Assembly: GCA_026417615.1 (NCBI GenBank)
Contig: JAOACY010000078.1
Location: forward strand, 1-43,767
From: Clostridia bacterium
Lineage (GTDB): Bacteria > Bacillota > Clostridia > Acetivibrionales > JAFADI01
Length of the DNA: 43,767 bases
Direction: 5' to 3'
Part shown: positions 1 through 8,272 of the stretch, piece after piece
Numbering within the stretch: position 1 is the stretch's first letter
How the letters are laid out: every line of letters starts with the position of its first letter
Made by a program: the position numbers and the translations under genes
Notes under the pieces: model-generated
Databases searched by the model: none
The model's input: the letters and a program-made list of their open reading frames with translations, nothing else
Told to the model about the DNA's origin: nothing

Positions 1-1
1 A

Positions 2-172
2 ATTCCGATGCCAAAATGCCACGGATGGCATTTTGAGTATCACGTGACAGGATGTCACATTGATGCGAGCGAGGAATTGCAAGACAAGGTGTTAGTGATT
101 TCAACGAAGTTTCCGAAAATGGGTTTTTGCAGCAGAATCAACTTTAAATTAGAGGAATTTGAATTTTCATAA
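2..172 (+). CDS. C-terminal fragment of an unidentified protein
   Basis: An open frame enters from the left edge of the window and ends at TAA 170-172, giving 56 residues. The visible part is rich in Cys, His and aromatic residues (PKCHGWHFEYHVTGCHID) and ends in an acidic, Phe-rich tail (KLEEFEFS). I do not recognise the family, and the Cys/His spacing fits no standard zinc motif I can name. Two perfect inverted repeats lie inside it (13-21/26-34 and 44-49/53-58). The frame could be chance, but it is open for 171 bases in an otherwise stop-rich AT-rich stretch and runs into the edge. Confidence 0.4.
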   Translation: MPMPKCHGWHFEYHVTGCHIDASEELQDKVLVISTKFPKMGFCSRINFKLEEFEFS

Positions 173-238
173 CGAAATATATAATTACTTCAAATCCTTT
201 TACAAAAAATCATTAATGTTTTAGCCTGGAGTGAAAGT

Positions 239-766
239 ATGCTTCCTTTAAATATAGCCGGTGAGCACGTTTTTTTTGAAGATATAAAGATTGAGCATCT
301 TCCGATAATACTTAAATGGTATAACAGTGTGGACTGCTTCAAATTTGCGACCGGTGTGGATAGTCCAATCACCCTTGAGAAGCTGACTCAAAAATATGCT
401 GAGGTAGCAATATGCTCAAACGAATTCTTTGTCGGAATATTTTTAATAAGAGAAAGAAAAATGATAGGCATTCTGAAGGGGAGGCTGGAAAACAAAGGGG
501 CACAAACAGTTTGGATAAGCTCAATTGTTATTGATCCTTTTTATCAAAAAAGAGGATTTGGAAGCTCATCAGTCAACCTTTTGCTAGATTACCTGAGAAG
601 CAATTATTATGTCAAATTTGCATGCCTGGCCGTAATAGAGGAGAATATACCGGGCAGGGCCTTCTGGTCAAAGCTGGGGTTTACTGAGACAAGGAGGATT
701 GAAAATCATTTGAAGCTTAAGGATAAGCAGCAGAATGTAATAATAATGAACAAGGAAATTGGCTAG
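239..766 (+). CDS. GNAT-family N-acetyltransferase
   Basis: A 175-residue protein of normal length for a single GNAT domain. These enzymes transfer an acetyl group from acetyl-CoA to an amine on a small molecule or protein. The acetyl-CoA pyrophosphate-binding motif A is visible near residues 97-110 (VIDPFYQKRGFGSS, the Q/R-x-x-G-x-G/A pattern), and motif B is near residues 140-150 (ARAFWSKLGF-like: GRAFWSKLGF). The N-terminal HVFFEDIKIEHLPIILKWYN resembles the start of RimJ/RimL-like members. The start ATG 239 follows a GGAG at 228-231. The substrate cannot be told from sequence. It appears to be a single gene: about 100 bases separate its stop from the next promoter, and no clear terminator was found. 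Confidence 0.85.
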   Translation: MLPLNIAGEHVFFEDIKIEHLPIILKWYNSVDCFKFATGVDSPITLEKLTQKYAEVAICSNEFFVGIFLIRERKMIGILKGRLENKGAQTVWISSIVIDPFYQKRGFGSSSVNLLLDYLRSNYYVKFACLAVIEENIPGRAFWSKLGFTETRRIENHLKLKDKQQNVIIMNKEIG

Positions 767-869
767 CCGGGCAATAATGAAATGAGTAAGGAAATATACA
801 TAAAGTTGAATAAATCTAAGTTATTCCATTGTATATCCAGGTATTGCGGTGAAATTCGCTCTTAATTAT

Positions 870-898
870 TTGACAAACATTTACTTCAAAGGTATAAT
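870..898 (+). promoter_or_regulatory. Consensus sigma-A promoter for the riboswitch and SH3-NlpC/P60 gene
   Basis: TTGACA at 870-875 and TATAAT at 893-898 are separated by exactly 17 bases, a perfect match to the vegetative consensus. Transcription would start near 905, about 14 bases before the first paired base of the riboswitch aptamer. Confidence 0.85.
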
Positions 899-918
899 AT
901 CTTTTAATGTGACAAAAT

Positions 919-1106
919 TTCTAAAGCTGAATCCTCTTCAAAAAGAGGTACGGAGGAACCAAAACATGGGGTTAATCCGATCTGGAGGCGAGATTCAGGA
1001 ATTGGGGCAGAAAGCCATTCTAACCTCAAACTCCCAACTTCAAGCCTTCAGAAAGGTAGGGGTGATCCTATTACCCGAACCCGGCAGCTAACTTCGGAAG
1101 CTAGAA
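919..1106 (+). promoter_or_regulatory. ydaO/yuaA-type cyclic di-AMP riboswitch
   Basis: The leader carries the conserved ydaO/yuaA blocks: GAGGAACCAAAACATGGGG then TTAATCC (953-978), and near the 3' end CCCGAACCCGG then CAGCTAAC (1073-1092). A closing stem can be drawn from 919-922 and 925-928 with 1099-1106, leaving a two-base bulge. This class binds the second messenger c-di-AMP and typically lowers expression of cell-wall hydrolases and K+/osmolyte transporters when c-di-AMP is high. The next gene is an SH3-NlpC/P60 hydrolase, the classical target. The AGGAGG ribosome-binding site (1109-1114) lies two bases past the closing stem, and I see no terminator hairpin with a U-run before the ATG. 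Confidence 0.92.
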
Positions 1107-1120
1107 ATAGGAGGTAGAAA

Positions 1121-2065
1121 ATGTCAAAATCAGGAAAGTTGCTGCTAAGCTTTTCAACCGTTGTTTTACTTCTATTTGTATCTACGTCATTTGCTTTTGC
1201 AAATGCTACAAAGAACGGAGTAGTCACGGGGGATGCAGTCAACTTGCGTGCGCAGGCAAACACCTCAGCCGGTATTATAGCTAAGGTTGCCAAAGGTACT
1301 CAAGTTACCATCCTCGAGGAATCAAACGGTTGGTACAATGTAAGCTTGGGCAGTACAAAAGGCTGGATGTCGGGACAGTTTGTCTCTCTGACATCAGGTC
1401 AGGCTGCAACAGGTGAATCTGCCGTCCAGGGCAGAATAATTGCTGAAAGCGTCAATTTCAGAAGCAGCCCCAGCTTATCATCAAAGGTTATAGCCAGGCT
1501 GAATGAAGGAGATCCAGTAAGCGTTCTGGAAAATGCGGACAAGTGGAGCAGGATAAAGACCTCAGCGGGAGTTGAAGGCTGGGTTTATTCGCAGTTTGTT
1601 TCAACAGCTGCAGCAAATGTTTCAAGGTCTGACACAGAGGTGGTAACAAAGCAGGAAGCGTCAAAAGAAGCTGAGTCTGCTGATATAGGCCAGCAGATGG
1701 TGGAGTATGCCAGGAAGTTTCTTGGGGTTCAATATGTTTACGGCGGTGCTTCTCCAAAAGGCTTTGACTGCTCAGGATTTACAACTTATGTGTACAAGCA
1801 CTTTGGCATTTCCTTGAGCCGTGTGGCTGCAGACCAGGCAAAGCAGGGAAAATATGTGGAAAAGGAAAACCTGCTGGCTGGTGATCTGGTATTCTTTGAT
1901 ACCGACGGAGGAAAGGATTATATATGTCATGTGGGCATATATATAGGTGATGGAAACTTCATTCACGCATCCTCCGGAAGAAATTCAAAGAGAGTGGTAA
2001 TAAGCGATTTGTCAAGCGGATTTTATGCAAACGCATATATAACTGCAAGAAGACTTATTGATTAA
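1121..2065 (+). CDS. Secreted SH3-domain NlpC/P60 cell-wall endopeptidase
   Basis: A 314-residue predicted peptidoglycan hydrolase. The N-terminus is a signal peptide (residues 1 to about 29: basic MSKSGK, hydrophobic core, then AFANA), so it acts outside the membrane. Two bacterial SH3 repeats follow (about 32-90 and 104-162; each has VNLR/VNFR, GWYNV-like and GW(M/V) signatures), which probably bind the wall. After a linker of about 25 residues, the NlpC/P60 domain spans about 190-314, with catalytic Cys217 in DCSGF, His270 in HVGIYIGDG and a third polar residue at His282. The family usually cuts the D-gamma-Glu to diamino acid bond of stem peptides. ATG 1121 follows AGGAGG at 1109-1114. 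Expression is expected to respond to c-di-AMP through the upstream riboswitch, and a terminator follows the gene. Confidence 0.93.
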   Translation: MSKSGKLLLSFSTVVLLLFVSTSFAFANATKNGVVTGDAVNLRAQANTSAGIIAKVAKGTQVTILEESNGWYNVSLGSTKGWMSGQFVSLTSGQAATGESAVQGRIIAESVNFRSSPSLSSKVIARLNEGDPVSVLENADKWSRIKTSAGVEGWVYSQFVSTAAANVSRSDTEVVTKQEASKEAESADIGQQMVEYARKFLGVQYVYGGASPKGFDCSGFTTYVYKHFGISLSRVAADQAKQGKYVEKENLLAGDLVFFDTDGGKDYICHVGIYIGDGNFIHASSGRNSKRVVISDLSSGFYANAYITARRLID

Positions 2066-2087
2066 AATTAAAGGGATTAATTCCAGG

Positions 2088-2115
2088 CGCTCCTTCATGT
2101 GACGGAGCGTTTTTT
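2088..2115 (+). terminator. Intrinsic terminator after the NlpC/P60 gene
   Basis: CGCTCC (2088-2093) pairs with GGAGCG (2104-2109) and is followed by TTTTTT (2110-2115). It separates the riboswitch-controlled gene from comEC, although the comEC start is only 17 bases downstream. Confidence 0.85.
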
Positions 2116-2131
2116 GTTGTCGGGGAGTATT

Positions 2132-4462
2132 ATGAAACGGCCTCTTGTCTTATTTTCCGCAGCTCAGATATTGGGCATAATAACAGGACATTTATTCAGA
2201 ACATTTATATTTGCTGCCATATCGGTTTTCCTGCTTTGTGTATTTGCCGCTGCCATGGACATCAAGAAGAAAGGCATGAGGCTGATTTTTGCATGTACGA
2301 TAATATTTTTCACAATAGGGATTTTTGAATTTTTGCTCTTTGATCTGGTAAATGCCGGCAAATTCAAAGCTTTTGATGGAAAGGAAGCCTTAATAACTGG
2401 TTATTTTGACTCTGAAGCAGACATAAGAGATAACAGGATTCAGTATGTAGTAAGAACAGAGAGTGTGGTCAGCGAAGGAAGAAGCTGTTCAATCAAAGGC
2501 AAGGTGCTGTTCACGACACTGAGAAAGGAAGGAGCTCCAATATACGGTTACGGCAGAAGGGTTGCAATTAATGGACAGCTGAATTTGCCCAAGGGAGTAA
2601 GAAATCCTGGAGGCTTTGACTACAGAAGGTATCTTGCCCAATCAGGTATTTCGGCCCTTGTTTTTGCAAAAGACTATGGGGTGAAGCAGGAGAATTATGC
2701 AAAAAAAGGATTCTTGAATAGCATTGGGATGTCTGTCAGGGACAGAGTTGTAAAGGTTATAGAAAGAAGCCTCCCAAGGCAGCAGGCCGGATTGCTTAAC
2801 GGAATGCTTATCGGATACAGGGAAGGCATGGGGGAGGAAGTTGAAAAAAGCTTCAGTGATGCCGGACTTTCTCATTTAGTGGCGGTTTCAGGAATGAACG
2901 TGGCTTTTATCATAGCCCCTCTTCTTTTTGTTTTTAAAAGATTGAAAATCAGTGATAATATTTCCAATGGCATTACAATAGGGGCACTTGTTTTGTTCCT
3001 TTTTGTCACGGGCTTCTCACCTTCTGTTGCAAGAGCTGTAATTATGGGCATTTCAATCCTGACGGGCAAAATTATCATGCGGGAAACGGATGTTATAAAC
3101 AGCCTGGGGCTGGCGGCAATTATTTTATTGGCATATAACCCGTATACCCTTTTTGATATAGGCTTTCAATTGTCATTTGCGGCGACCTTGTCTATAATTC
3201 TCTTTTATAAAACTATCAGAGAATTTGTTAATTTCAAGTTTATTCCGGCATTTGCCGCAGATGTGCTTAGCGTCACGCTGGCTGCACAAATTGGAGTATT
3301 GCCGGTTACAGCATATTACTTCAATAAGGTTTCAATAATTTCTCTATTTTCAAATATTATAGCGGTTCCCTTGGTTGAAGCCGTTACTGTTCTGGGTTTT
3401 ATTATGGCCGTTATAGGACAGTTCAGCATCGTTTTGTCGCAAATCATCGGCTATATCAATTGTGTTCTTCTGTCTTTCATTTTGCTGGTTTCAGATATTT
3501 CTTCACGGTTGCCCTTTGCTGTTCTTAGAATAGCCACACCTCCGGCACCGGCCGTGCTGCTTTATTATGCCTTGGCTCTTGGCCTGCTGTGGAATGCAAA
3601 GCTTTCAAAAATAAAGCATGTCCGCATTTTTTACTGGTCGTCAGGGGCAGTTATACTTGCTGCTTTATTTGTTGGAAATCTGCTTCCAAAAGGCCTGCAG
3701 GTGACTTATATAGATGTGGGGCAGGGCGATTCCTCACTGGTGAGGACAAACACAGGCAGAGCTGTTTTGATTGACGGAGGGGGAGAATGGGCGGGTGAAT
3801 CGGTTGTAATACCGCTTCTTTTGGACTATGGCTTGACAAAGCTGGACATGGTAATTGCCACACACGGCCATGACGACCATATTCTCGGGTTAAAGCCGGT
3901 TTTGAGTCAATTTGCCGCAGGGTGCCTGGTTTTACCTGATAATCCTGACGATAAGGGCCTTGAGGATTTAATCAGAATTGCAGAAGCAAGGAAAATTCCG
4001 GTAATCCGCTGCAATAAAGGCGACGATATCAGAATCGATAAGGAGACTGCTTTCAAGGTCCTGCACCCTGACGGGGGAAACAGCTTCGAAAAATCTCCTT
4101 TAAACAATAATTCATTAGTGTTAAGATTAAGCTATAAAGATATAAGCCTTTTATTCACCGGGGATGTGGAAAAGGAAGCTGAACAAGCCCTCTCAGGGCA
4201 GTCAAGGGGACTTGAAGCGGATGTCCTGAAGGTGGCGCACCATGGGGCTGATACATCAACCACAGATGAGTTTGTTTCTGCTGTAAGGCCAAAAGCTGCT
4301 GTTATAAGTGTTGGAAGAAACAGCTTCGGTCATCCGGCCTCGTCAACCTTAAAAAGGCTGGAGGAAAGCCGGGTTATATTGCTCCGAACAGATTTGCATG
4401 GAGGCATTTTGCTGCAGTCTGACGGTAAAGGCATTAAGATTAAAAAAACGATTAAAGATTAA
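2132..4462 (+). CDS. comEC: ComEC/Rec2-family DNA uptake channel
   Basis: A 776-residue membrane protein with the full ComEC layout: an N-terminal part with two or more membrane segments and a DUF4131-like soluble loop, a central multi-spanning Competence domain (about residues 210-500, containing HLVAVSGMN), and a C-terminal metallo-beta-lactamase-like domain from about residue 530. That last domain holds IDVGQGDS, LIDGGG, the metal motif THGHDDH near residues 576-582, and HHGAD. In competent bacteria ComEC carries single-stranded DNA across the membrane; the C-terminal domain may degrade the other strand. ATG 2132 is chosen because GGGGAG lies at 2122-2127; the in-frame ATG 2099 falls inside the preceding terminator. 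No comEA or comEB is adjacent, so whether the strain is competent cannot be said. Confidence 0.93.
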   Translation: MKRPLVLFSAAQILGIITGHLFRTFIFAAISVFLLCVFAAAMDIKKKGMRLIFACTIIFFTIGIFEFLLFDLVNAGKFKAFDGKEALITGYFDSEADIRDNRIQYVVRTESVVSEGRSCSIKGKVLFTTLRKEGAPIYGYGRRVAINGQLNLPKGVRNPGGFDYRRYLAQSGISALVFAKDYGVKQENYAKKGFLNSIGMSVRDRVVKVIERSLPRQQAGLLNGMLIGYREGMGEEVEKSFSDAGLSHLVAVSGMNVAFIIAPLLFVFKRLKISDNISNGITIGALVLFLFVTGFSPSVARAVIMGISILTGKIIMRETDVINSLGLAAIILLAYNPYTLFDIGFQLSFAATLSIILFYKTIREFVNFKFIPAFAADVLSVTLAAQIGVLPVTAYYFNKVSIISLFSNIIAVPLVEAVTVLGFIMAVIGQFSIVLSQIIGYINCVLLSFILLVSDISSRLPFAVLRIATPPAPAVLLYYALALGLLWNAKLSKIKHVRIFYWSSGAVILAALFVGNLLPKGLQVTYIDVGQGDSSLVRTNTGRAVLIDGGGEWAGESVVIPLLLDYGLTKLDMVIATHGHDDHILGLKPVLSQFAAGCLVLPDNPDDKGLEDLIRIAEARKIPVIRCNKGDDIRIDKETAFKVLHPDGGNSFEKSPLNNNSLVLRLSYKDISLLFTGDVEKEAEQALSGQSRGLEADVLKVAHHGADTSTTDEFVSAVRPKAAVISVGRNSFGHPASSTLKRLEESRVILLRTDLHGGILLQSDGKGIKIKKTIKD

Positions 4463-4483
4463 TATATGAAGGACGGATAATAA

Positions 4484-5518
4484 GTGAGCCTGGAAATCTT
4501 AAAAAGTCAGCTCAAGGAAAACAAGCTTGCAAATTTATATCTTTTCTATGGACCTGAGGAGTATTTGAAAAAGTATTACACTGAGAGCATAGAGAAGGCT
4601 GTGCTTAAAAATGATGGGCTGAAAGCCTTGAATAAGACGGTTCTGGAAGGTAAGGTTGAAACAGGCAGGATTATTGACGCTTGTGAGACCATGCCTGTAT
4701 TTTCTGACAAGAAGCTGGTAGTGATTAAAAATTCAGGGCTTTTCAAGGGCAGGTCAAAAGCTGCTTCAGATGAGAAGAAAAGCGGCACAAAAGGCGACGA
4801 GCTCGTCAGCTATCTGCAGAGTGTGCCTGAACATGCCTGTGTGGTTTTTTTAGAAGAAGAAATAGACAAAAGAATGAAGGCGGTTGATATTGTAAAGAAG
4901 AAGGGCGTGATGGTTGAGTTTGCCTTTCAGAAGCCGTCGGAATTGACAAAATGGGTGACCAAGGTTTTTGCTTCCCACGGAAAGCAGATTGATGCACTTA
5001 CGGCCTCTCAGCTGGTGGAGGGCTGCGAGCAGGGCATGACGGAGATACTCGCTGAAATAGAGAAACTGGTGCTTTATGCGGGAGGACGGGAAAGGATTAC
5101 TGCATCAGATGTTGAAAAGGTCTGCACAAAATCTGTAAAATCAAGGATTTTTGACCTTACCGATGCTATCGCAGAAAAAGATGCTATAAAAGCAATGAAG
5201 CTTTTGGAGGACATGATTATTCTTAAGGAGCCGCTGCCCAAAATTCTTTTCATGATAGCACGCCACTTCAGGCATATCCTGGAAATGAAGCTGCTTTGCG
5301 GCGAGGGAATGTCCTTTGAAGCAGCTGCGGCAAGGATTGGCATTACTCCTTATGCGGCATCAAAGGTCTATAAGCATTCAAAAGGGTTTACGGTAGACAG
5401 GCTGAAGGCTGCAATTGAGGAAAGCCTGCAATGCGACATGGCAATAAAATCAGGAAGGATGAAGGACCGCGTTGCGGCAGAATTGCTTATAACAAGCTTG
5501 GCATCGGGGGAGCGTTGA
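4484..5518 (+). CDS. holA: DNA polymerase III subunit delta
   Basis: A 344-residue clamp-loader subunit. Delta opens the sliding beta clamp so that the DnaX complex can load it on DNA. The N-terminal LYLFYGPEEYLKKYY is the diagnostic start of HolA, where the degenerate nucleotide-binding fold lacks a Walker motif. The helical middle (EGCEQGMTEILAEIEKLVLYAG) and C-terminal collar (KILFMIARHFRHILEMKLL) are also typical. The start is GTG 4484, 21 bases after comEC, with AAGGACGG upstream. Its stop lies 8 bases before the recJ start, so comEC-holA-recJ are probably co-transcribed. In many Firmicutes holA sits beside comEC and rpsT; rpsT is not in this window. Confidence 0.93.
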   Translation: MSLEILKSQLKENKLANLYLFYGPEEYLKKYYTESIEKAVLKNDGLKALNKTVLEGKVETGRIIDACETMPVFSDKKLVVIKNSGLFKGRSKAASDEKKSGTKGDELVSYLQSVPEHACVVFLEEEIDKRMKAVDIVKKKGVMVEFAFQKPSELTKWVTKVFASHGKQIDALTASQLVEGCEQGMTEILAEIEKLVLYAGGRERITASDVEKVCTKSVKSRIFDLTDAIAEKDAIKAMKLLEDMIILKEPLPKILFMIARHFRHILEMKLLCGEGMSFEAAAARIGITPYAASKVYKHSKGFTVDRLKAAIEESLQCDMAIKSGRMKDRVAAELLITSLASGER

Positions 5519-5526
5519 TTATTCGC

Positions 5527-7659
5527 ATGATAATGAATAAAAAATGGATTGTTAATAATCCTCCTGCAGACAAGGTAAATGCTTTGGCAAATGCAGCAGG
5601 AATATCCAGTCTTTTGGCTAAAGTTCTGGCAAGCAGGGGAATGGAAGACCCTGAACATATAAAGGCTTTTCTGAACCCGGATCTGGAAAGGCTCCATGAT
5701 CCTTTTTTGATGAATGATATGGACATAGCAGTGGAAAGGATTGTTCCTGCTGTCAGGTCTTGCGAGAAAATCGCCGTTTATGGCGATTTTGATGTGGATG
5801 GAGTGACCGGCACCTCAATTCTTTTCAGCTTTTTAAGAAGTATGGGAGCAGATGCGGAATACTTTATTCCTGACAGATTTACTGAAGGGTATGGTGTTTC
5901 GATGTCAGCGGCTGAAAGAATCAAAGACGGCGGCAATACCTTGGTTGTGACCGTTGATTGCGGCACGACTGCTGTTGAGGAAATAAGCCTTATGAATCAA
6001 ATGGGGCTTGATGTGATAATAACAGACCACCATGAGTGCAGGGAAAAGCTGCCTCAAGCTTTAGCTGTTATAAATCCGTGCAGGCAGGACAGCACTTATC
6101 CATTCAAGGATTTGGCCGGAGTTGGAGTGGTTTTTAAGTTGATTACAGCACTTTGCAAAAAGCTCGGCAAGGAAGGGGATCAGTACAAATATCTGGATTT
6201 GGCAGCTCTAGGTACACTTGCGGACGTTGTGCCACTTGTTGATGAAAACCGGATAATTGCCAAGCATGGCCTCGAGATGATTGGCTGTACAAAAAATAAA
6301 GGCCTTAAGGCTTTGATGGATGTTGCAAATCTAAGCCAAAAGCCTGTCAGCTCCAGGGCGGTGAGCTTTGCTCTGGCTCCGAGAGTGAATTCGGCGGGAC
6401 GAATGGGTTCTGCAGGAAGAGCCGTAGAGCTTTTTACCACTGATGATCAGGCCTTGGCCTTAAGGCTTGCCGAAGAACTAAACACTGAAAATAGCAGGAG
6501 ACAGGAAACAGAGATTGAAATATTAGAGCAGGCAATCAGAAATATTGAAGCCTCCAAGCAGCTTGACGAAGCCGGTGTTATAGTGGCTGCCGGTGAAAAC
6601 TGGCATAAGGGGGTTATTGGCATTGTTGCCGCAAGAATAACAGAAAGGTATAAAAAACCTTGCATAATTATATCTTTGGAAGATGGCACAGGCAAAGGCT
6701 CCGCCAGAAGTGTGGAGGGTTTTGATATCCTGGCTGCCCTGACCAGGTGCAAAGAGCTGATGGATGCCTTCGGAGGGCATGAGCTTGCGGCAGGTCTTGC
6801 GCTAAGAGCGGACAGTATACCTGAATTCATGCGCAGAATAAACGAGCATGCCAGTGAGTGCTTTTCCGCTGATGCATCAGAATTGGGGCTGAAAATTGAC
6901 ACGGAAATAAACTTTAAAGACATAAACATGGACAATGCAAAGCAGCTGGAGCTGCTGGCGCCTTTTGGAGCCGGCAATCCGCCTCCTGTTTTCGCCTGTT
7001 CGGGTCTAAAAATTGATCAAATGCGTACGGTTGGAGAAAACAAGCATCTTAAGCTTAAGTTAAGTGCCGGAAAATCAACCGTTGATGCAATAGGCTTTAA
7101 CATGGGAGGTATGGCAGCTTCTGTTAACTGCGGTGATTTTGTTGACGCTGCTTGCTTATTGGAGATAAACTCCTGGAATTCCAAGGATATTGTTCAGCTT
7201 AATGTTAAGGATTTAAGGCTTTCTAGCAATAAAAGCGAAGAGGACGATTATTTCGCCAGTTTGGATAAAGCTATTGATTTTCGCACATTAAAGGACGATA
7301 ATAGATATGGTGCATTTTTCGAGCATAAAGGTATTAAGCCGGCAGATATAGTTCCTGAACGCAATGAATTTGTTGTTGTTTTTCAGCATATTAGGTCGAT
7401 ATGTGCTGATGGATATAATATTATATTTGATTTATTTGCATTATCACGTAATCTAAAGTATTCTAATAATATAAGCATGAACTTTTTCAAGCTCAAGCGA
7501 ATCATTGAAATATTCGAGGAGCTTGACCTCATTAAGACAAGGCCATATGGAGAATACGGCATAGAAATATGGCTTAACAAAAATATTGGAGAAAAACGCA
7601 GCCTGGAAAGCTCAAGGCTTTTTTTAAGGCTGCAAAACATAAAAAAACAAATAACTTGA
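5527..7659 (+). CDS. recJ: Single-stranded-DNA-specific exonuclease RecJ
   Basis: A 710-residue 5'-3' exonuclease used in recombination and mismatch/base-excision repair. The DHH phosphoesterase core is intact: YGDFDVDGVTGTS, VDCGTT and TDHHE give the metal ligands. DHHA1 follows, with GGHELAAG, then the OB-fold with LLAPFGAGNPPPVF. A further C-terminal region of about 130 residues (roughly 580-710), with RYGAFFEHKG and a winged-helix-like helical end, resembles the accessory C-terminal domain of longer Firmicute RecJ proteins. Start choice: ATG 5527 has GGGGGAG 14 bases upstream, a little far; ATG 5533 and a TTG at 5515 overlapping the holA stop are alternatives. The last 450 bases are noticeably more AT-rich than the body of the gene. 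Confidence 0.94.
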   Translation: MIMNKKWIVNNPPADKVNALANAAGISSLLAKVLASRGMEDPEHIKAFLNPDLERLHDPFLMNDMDIAVERIVPAVRSCEKIAVYGDFDVDGVTGTSILFSFLRSMGADAEYFIPDRFTEGYGVSMSAAERIKDGGNTLVVTVDCGTTAVEEISLMNQMGLDVIITDHHECREKLPQALAVINPCRQDSTYPFKDLAGVGVVFKLITALCKKLGKEGDQYKYLDLAALGTLADVVPLVDENRIIAKHGLEMIGCTKNKGLKALMDVANLSQKPVSSRAVSFALAPRVNSAGRMGSAGRAVELFTTDDQALALRLAEELNTENSRRQETEIEILEQAIRNIEASKQLDEAGVIVAAGENWHKGVIGIVAARITERYKKPCIIISLEDGTGKGSARSVEGFDILAALTRCKELMDAFGGHELAAGLALRADSIPEFMRRINEHASECFSADASELGLKIDTEINFKDINMDNAKQLELLAPFGAGNPPPVFACSGLKIDQMRTVGENKHLKLKLSAGKSTVDAIGFNMGGMAASVNCGDFVDAACLLEINSWNSKDIVQLNVKDLRLSSNKSEEDDYFASLDKAIDFRTLKDDNRYGAFFEHKGIKPADIVPERNEFVVVFQHIRSICADGYNIIFDLFALSRNLKYSNNISMNFFKLKRIIEIFEELDLIKTRPYGEYGIEIWLNKNIGEKRSLESSRLFLRLQNIKKQIT

Positions 7660-7677
7660 AGAAGGGGATGAAATGTA

Positions 7678-8193
7678 ATGGACTTAAAGTCTAAATTAAG
7701 ACATGTTATGAATTTTCCAAAGGAGGGCATTGATTTTATCGACATCACAACTGTGCTTCAGGACAAAGAGGCCTTAAAAGCAGCTTTGGATGCAATGAAA
7801 GAAAAGATCCAGGCATTAGGAGATTTTGACATGATTGTAGGGCCTGAATCCAGAGGGTTCATATTTGGAGCACCTCTGGCCTATATTATGGGAAAGGGCT
7901 TTGTTCCCATAAGAAAAAAAGGCAAGCTCCCTTATAAGACGATAAGGATAGAGTATGAGTTGGAATACGGCACGGATGTTCTTGAAATGCACGAGGATGC
8001 GATAAAGCCCGGTCAGAGGGTTGTAATAGTAGATGACCTGCTAGCAACGGGAGGTACAAGCGAATCAAATATCAAGCTTGTGGAAAAGCTTGGAGGGGAA
8101 GTAGCGGGAATAGTTTACTTTATTGAGCTTTCATTCCTTAACGGAAGAGAAAAACTTGGCAGCTACAAAGTAGATTCCGTAGTAGTATTCTAA
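7678..8193 (+). CDS. apt: Adenine phosphoribosyltransferase
   Basis: A 171-residue enzyme of standard length that converts adenine and PRPP to AMP in purine salvage. The PRPP-binding motif VVIVDDLLATGGTSES lies near residues 113-128, and the N-terminal KLRHVMNFPKEGIDFIDITTVL and GPESRGFIFG segments are typical of Apt. ATG 7678 follows AAGAAGGGG. In Firmicutes apt commonly sits between recJ and rel, as here, so nucleotide salvage and (p)ppGpp metabolism are adjacent. A large palindrome follows the stop codon. Confidence 0.95.
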   Translation: MDLKSKLRHVMNFPKEGIDFIDITTVLQDKEALKAALDAMKEKIQALGDFDMIVGPESRGFIFGAPLAYIMGKGFVPIRKKGKLPYKTIRIEYELEYGTDVLEMHEDAIKPGQRVVIVDDLLATGGTSESNIKLVEKLGGEVAGIVYFIELSFLNGREKLGSYKVDSVVVF

Positions 8194-8205
8194 TATTTTT
8201 TAATA

Positions 8206-8253
8206 TTTTTAATGAAAGAACATGTTTTTTTAAACATGTTCTTTCATTAAAAA
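8206..8253. repeat. 22-bp perfect inverted repeat between apt and rel
   Basis: The arms 8206-8227 and 8232-8253 are exact reverse complements around a 4-base T loop. The core AATGAAAGAACATGTTT is extended on the outside by TTTTT/AAAAA. The hairpin is long but AT-rich. On neither strand is it followed by a clear U-run, because the 3' arm ends in A's, so it is not a textbook terminator. It may act as a partial terminator, an mRNA-stabilising or processing structure, or a DNA-level palindrome. Confidence 0.85.
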
Positions 8254-8272
8254 CGCTTGTGGAGGAGTTTTA

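Noticed and set aside
794-836. Imperfect hairpin between the GNAT gene and the next promoter
   Set aside because: The stems (GAATAA/TTATTC and ATATACA/TGTATAT) are AT-rich and separated by unpaired bases, with no U-run; it is too weak to call a terminator.
849-1091. 80-codon + strand frame upstream of the NlpC/P60 gene
   Set aside because: It coincides almost exactly with the promoter and c-di-AMP riboswitch, has no ribosome-binding site, and its product resembles nothing; the RNA conservation explains the sequence.
6447-6977. Long (176-codon) minus-strand frame inside recJ
   Set aside because: It is antisense to the conserved DHHA1 region of recJ, is Ser/Ala-rich as is usual for shadow frames, and has no ribosome-binding site.
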